DNA of 7,426 bases from the NCBI GenBank assembly GCA_031254685.1, contig JAIRTZ010000137.1, positions 1 through 7,426 on the forward strand, given 5' to 3'. Source of the stretch: Methanomassiliicoccaceae archaeon (GTDB lineage: Archaea; Thermoplasmatota; Thermoplasmata; Methanomassiliicoccales; Methanomethylophilaceae). The notes below the pieces were generated by a model that did no database searches, was not told where the DNA came from, and saw only the letters and a list, made by a program, of their open reading frames with translations. Shown here in pieces: positions 5,728 through 7,426 of this stretch (positions are counted from its first letter, which is position 1; every line of letters starts with the position of its first letter). The translations under genes and the position numbers were made by a program.

Positions 5728-6852
5728 ATGGAACCGAGCAAAAGAACACCTTTCTTTGCGAAACACATATCGTCCGGCGCCAGGATGGTGCCGTTCGCCG
5801 GATGGGAGATGCCCATCCAGTACTCCGGCATCATCGAGGAGCATAACGCTGTCAGGTCATCCGCGGGGCTGTTCGACGTATCGCATATGGGCGACATCAT
5901 AATACGCGGACCGGCGGCGAAGGAGTTCCTGAGGAACGTCCTTACGAACAACATAGACCTCGCTGTTCAGGGGAAGGGCATATACACGCACCTCCTCAAC
6001 GATGACGGGACGATAATCGACGACGCCATCGTATACAACATGGGCGACGATGTGTTCCTTCTGGTCCCGAACGCGTCGGCGAAGGATATTGTGATCTCGC
6101 ATCTTGCCGGCGCCCTCGGGGAACGGAAGGGTACGGAGATCATCGACGTATCCTCAAGGGTCGCGTGCCTGGCGATCCAGGGGCCGAAGGCCGCCGAGAT
6201 CGCACAGCGTATAACGAAGGACGACGTCATCGGAATAAAGAGATTCAGCGTCATGCCCGTCCGGCTCAACGGCGGCGGCGGTTTCCTTTCGGACATCCTG
6301 GCGCAGGGAAAGGACGCGGCGTGCATGTTCGCCCGCACCGGATACACGGGCGAGGACGGTTTTGAGATACTAGTTGAGAACGGGAATGCGGAGCTGTTAT
6401 GGGATTCCCTCATGAAGGCGGGCGGCGGCGAGCTGGTGCCGGCGGGCCTCGGCGCGCGGGACACGCTGAGATTGGAAAAAGGCATGTTGCTTTCGGGCAC
6501 CGACTTCGACGGTTCGCAGACCACGATACAGACGGGGCCTCCGTGGGTCGTCAAGATGGATCACGATTTCATCGGGCGGAAAGCGTTGGAGGCCCAGAAA
6601 GAAAACGGCGGCCGCAGTGTGCTCGTAGGTCTTACGACGGACAGCAGGAACATTCCGAGGCACGGTTACGCTTTGCTCAGGGATGGCGAGAAAGTAGGGG
6701 CCGTCACATCCGGCACAATGTCCCCCGTCCTCAGGAAAGGTATCGCATTGGGTTACGTGCCGCTGTCCGTGTCGTCACCCGGCAATGAATTCGATATAGA
6801 CATACGGGGCCGTTCGGCAAAAGCGACGGTCGTGAAACTTCCGTTCCTCTAA
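5728..6852 (+). CDS. gcvT: Aminomethyltransferase, glycine cleavage system T protein
   Basis: Transfers the methylene carbon from aminomethyl-lipoyl GcvH to tetrahydrofolate, releasing ammonia. The 374 residues (E. coli 364) align along the whole family: FDVSHMG (49-55), the catalytic aspartate region IDD (97-99), ARTGYTGEDGFEI (202-214), GLGARDTLRLE (240-250), DFIGRKALE and the C-terminal SGTMSP segment. One stretch is unusual: where relatives read (T/S)P-x-(E/A) before a conserved Trp, this protein has TTIQTGPPW (265-273), losing the proline and the acidic residue. ATG at 5728 was chosen over the in-frame GTG at 5722; GGGA at 5715-5718 is 9 bases before the ATG. It lies 19 bases after lysA on the same strand, so it may be cotranscribed or use the TATA box over the lysA stop. 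No gcvH, gcvP or lpd is in the window. A folate-dependent GcvT-like enzyme with another donor cannot be excluded, but conservation favours true GcvT. Confidence 0.9.
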   Translation: MEPSKRTPFFAKHISSGARMVPFAGWEMPIQYSGIIEEHNAVRSSAGLFDVSHMGDIIIRGPAAKEFLRNVLTNNIDLAVQGKGIYTHLLNDDGTIIDDAIVYNMGDDVFLLVPNASAKDIVISHLAGALGERKGTEIIDVSSRVACLAIQGPKAAEIAQRITKDDVIGIKRFSVMPVRLNGGGGFLSDILAQGKDAACMFARTGYTGEDGFEILVENGNAELLWDSLMKAGGGELVPAGLGARDTLRLEKGMLLSGTDFDGSQTTIQTGPPWVVKMDHDFIGRKALEAQKENGGRSVLVGLTTDSRNIPRHGYALLRDGEKVGAVTSGTMSPVLRKGIALGYVPLSVSSPGNEFDIDIRGRSAKATVVKLPFL

Positions 6853-6860
6853 GGAAACCA

Positions 6861-6867
6861 TTATTAA
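6861..6867 (+). promoter_or_regulatory. TATA-like box for tRNA-Glu
   Basis: TTATTAA lies in a short AT-rich gap between gcvT and the tRNA. Its centre is about 28 bases upstream of the mature 5' end, allowing a start at or a few bases before the tRNA. Its match to consensus is weaker than the other two boxes. Confidence 0.45.
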
Positions 6868-6891
6868 CCATTTCTTTCATGGACGGTCAAG

Positions 6892-6964
6892 GCTCACGTA
6901 GTGTAGCGGCCAATCATGAGGCCCTTTCGAGGCTTCGACCCGGGTTCGAATCCCGGCGTGAGCA
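6892..6964 (+). tRNA. tRNA-Glu (anticodon UUC)
   Basis: A complete intron-less 73-base cloverleaf. The acceptor stem GCTCACG (6892-6898) pairs exactly with CGTGAGC (6957-6963), and the discriminator is A6964. The D arm begins GTGT at 6901 and closes with TCAT at 6914-6917. The anticodon stem is 6919-6923 with 6931-6935, including one G-T pair. The loop CTTTCGA (6924-6930) places TTC at 6926-6928. The T stem CCGGG/CCCGG (6940-6944, 6952-6956) encloses TTCGAAT. CCA is not encoded (CCT follows), as is common in archaea. This tRNA reads GAA, and GAG by wobble. Confidence 0.97.
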
Positions 6965-6976
6965 CCTCTCCGTTGT

Positions 6977-7426
6977 TCAGACGGTCAATTTTTTCCTGTA
7001 TCTCTCGCTCTCGCGTATCACATCGTCGATATTATCGTCATCCACTATCATCGCGTCAGGCAGCTTTGACGGGAACGCCTCGAACAGCGCGTTCATCAGA
7101 TGACGGTCGGAGAATTCGATCTTGGATAATTTGTCGCGGTCCCATGATTCTATCAGCGAGTACACACGTTCCAGTCCGCCCACGTAGAACTCCGATATTA
7201 TCACGGCGGCGACTATCGAGTTCGGAGACATCACCGCGACGTTCGCGCCTCTCACGGCGTACGCGTCCCCGTTGAATGACAGCGACAGCCCATCGTTGTC
7301 CCTGACGATGTCCATCGCCGGATAGTCCGTTCCGTTGTTTCCCAGGTACGCGGTGCAGTCAAGGTTCACTTCCGTCTTCCGCCTCATGTCCATTAACGAA
7401 AATGCTTTCTCATTGCCGCCGACCGG
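6977..7426 (-). CDS. Probable HAD-superfamily phosphohydrolase, C-terminal part (5' end beyond window)
   Basis: An ATG at 7393 would give a 138-residue protein, but the frame stays open to the window edge (149 codons). No Shine-Dalgarno precedes that ATG, and the upstream residues (PVGGNEKAFSL) look like the lysine-containing GG-x-EKA segment of HAD enzymes. The following YLGNNGTDYPAMD (27-39 of the visible part) sits where HAD motif IV (typically GDSxTD) is expected. Then come GLSLSFNGDAYAVR (46-59) and ANVAVMSPNS, resembling archaeal HAD proteins sometimes annotated as energy-converting hydrogenase A subunit R or COG4030-type hydrolases. The first acidic residue of motif IV is Asn here (Asn30), so metal binding may be weakened or this may be a non-catalytic relative. 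The nucleophile motif would be outside the window. The gene converges on tRNA-Glu, its stop lying 12 bases from the tRNA. HAD assignment is moderately supported; substrate unknown. Confidence 0.6.
   Translation of the reverse strand, partial: PVGGNEKAFSLMDMRRKTEVNLDCTAYLGNNGTDYPAMDIVRDNDGLSLSFNGDAYAVRGANVAVMSPNSIVAAVIISEFYVGGLERVYSLIESWDRDKLSKIEFSDRHLMNALFEAFPSKLPDAMIVDDDNIDDVIRESERYRKKLTV
6989..6994 (+). terminator. T6 tract, likely terminator for tRNA-Glu
   Basis: Six consecutive Ts on the plus strand lie 25 bases beyond the tRNA 3' end, the form typical of archaeal intrinsic termination. The tract lies inside the last codons of the convergent minus-strand gene, where it encodes a Lys-Lys pair. 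Confidence 0.5.

Noticed and set aside
6879..7103. Plus-strand open frame across the tRNA
   Set aside because: It reads straight through the tRNA-Glu gene and antisense to the HAD-like gene, so it is not a plausible protein gene.
7391..7393. ATG as the true start of the minus-strand gene
   Set aside because: The frame remains open upstream to the window edge with HAD-like residues, and no ribosome binding site precedes this ATG, so the gene is treated as partial.
1..7426. Mobile elements, CRISPR arrays, phage or defence genes
   Set aside because: No transposase, integrase, terminal repeats, regularly spaced repeats or defence domains were found. Composition is even across the coding regions.

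Overview
The window looks like archaeal chromosome, most likely Thermoplasmatota and perhaps Methanomassiliicoccales. The sequence shows TATA-type promoter boxes rather than -35/-10 pairs, Shine-Dalgarno sites, heavy use of AUA (Ile) and AGG (Arg) codons in moderately GC-rich DNA, and a tRNA-Glu gene with no encoded CCA. The lineage is an inference from this overall look, not from a database comparison.

Layout. (1) Bases 2-832 hold a small-conductance mechanosensitive channel (MscS) gene at the left edge. (2) Bases 833-1022 are the only sizeable intergenic region. It is AT-rich and carries the promoter of the next operon inside a perfect 16-bp inverted repeat. (3) Bases 1023-5708 form a tightly packed operon: an Lrp/AsnC-type regulator, dapA, dapB, lysC and lysA. 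Neighbouring genes overlap or lie 4-7 bases apart. (4) gcvT (5728-6852) follows after 19 bases and may have its own TATA box overlapping the lysA stop codon. (5) tRNA-Glu(UUC) lies at 6892-6964. (6) A convergent minus-strand gene, probably the C-terminal part of a HAD-family phosphohydrolase, runs off the right edge.

How the genes work together. LysC phosphorylates aspartate. DapA condenses aspartate semialdehyde with pyruvate, DapB reduces the product, and LysA decarboxylates meso-diaminopimelate to lysine. The linking steps (asd, and dapL/dapF or equivalents) are not in this window and must be encoded elsewhere. The Lrp-type protein is the first gene of the operon. The symmetric operator-like repeat around its promoter suggests autoregulation, with local lysine-responsive control of the whole pathway. 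This resembles LysM of Sulfolobus, but here it is attached to a diaminopimelate pathway.

Most of the window is ordinary core metabolism. The best candidate for something undescribed is the repeat around the lrp-dap promoter: the TATA box lies within about 2 bp of the dyad centre, and an extra half-site is phased at 20 bp.
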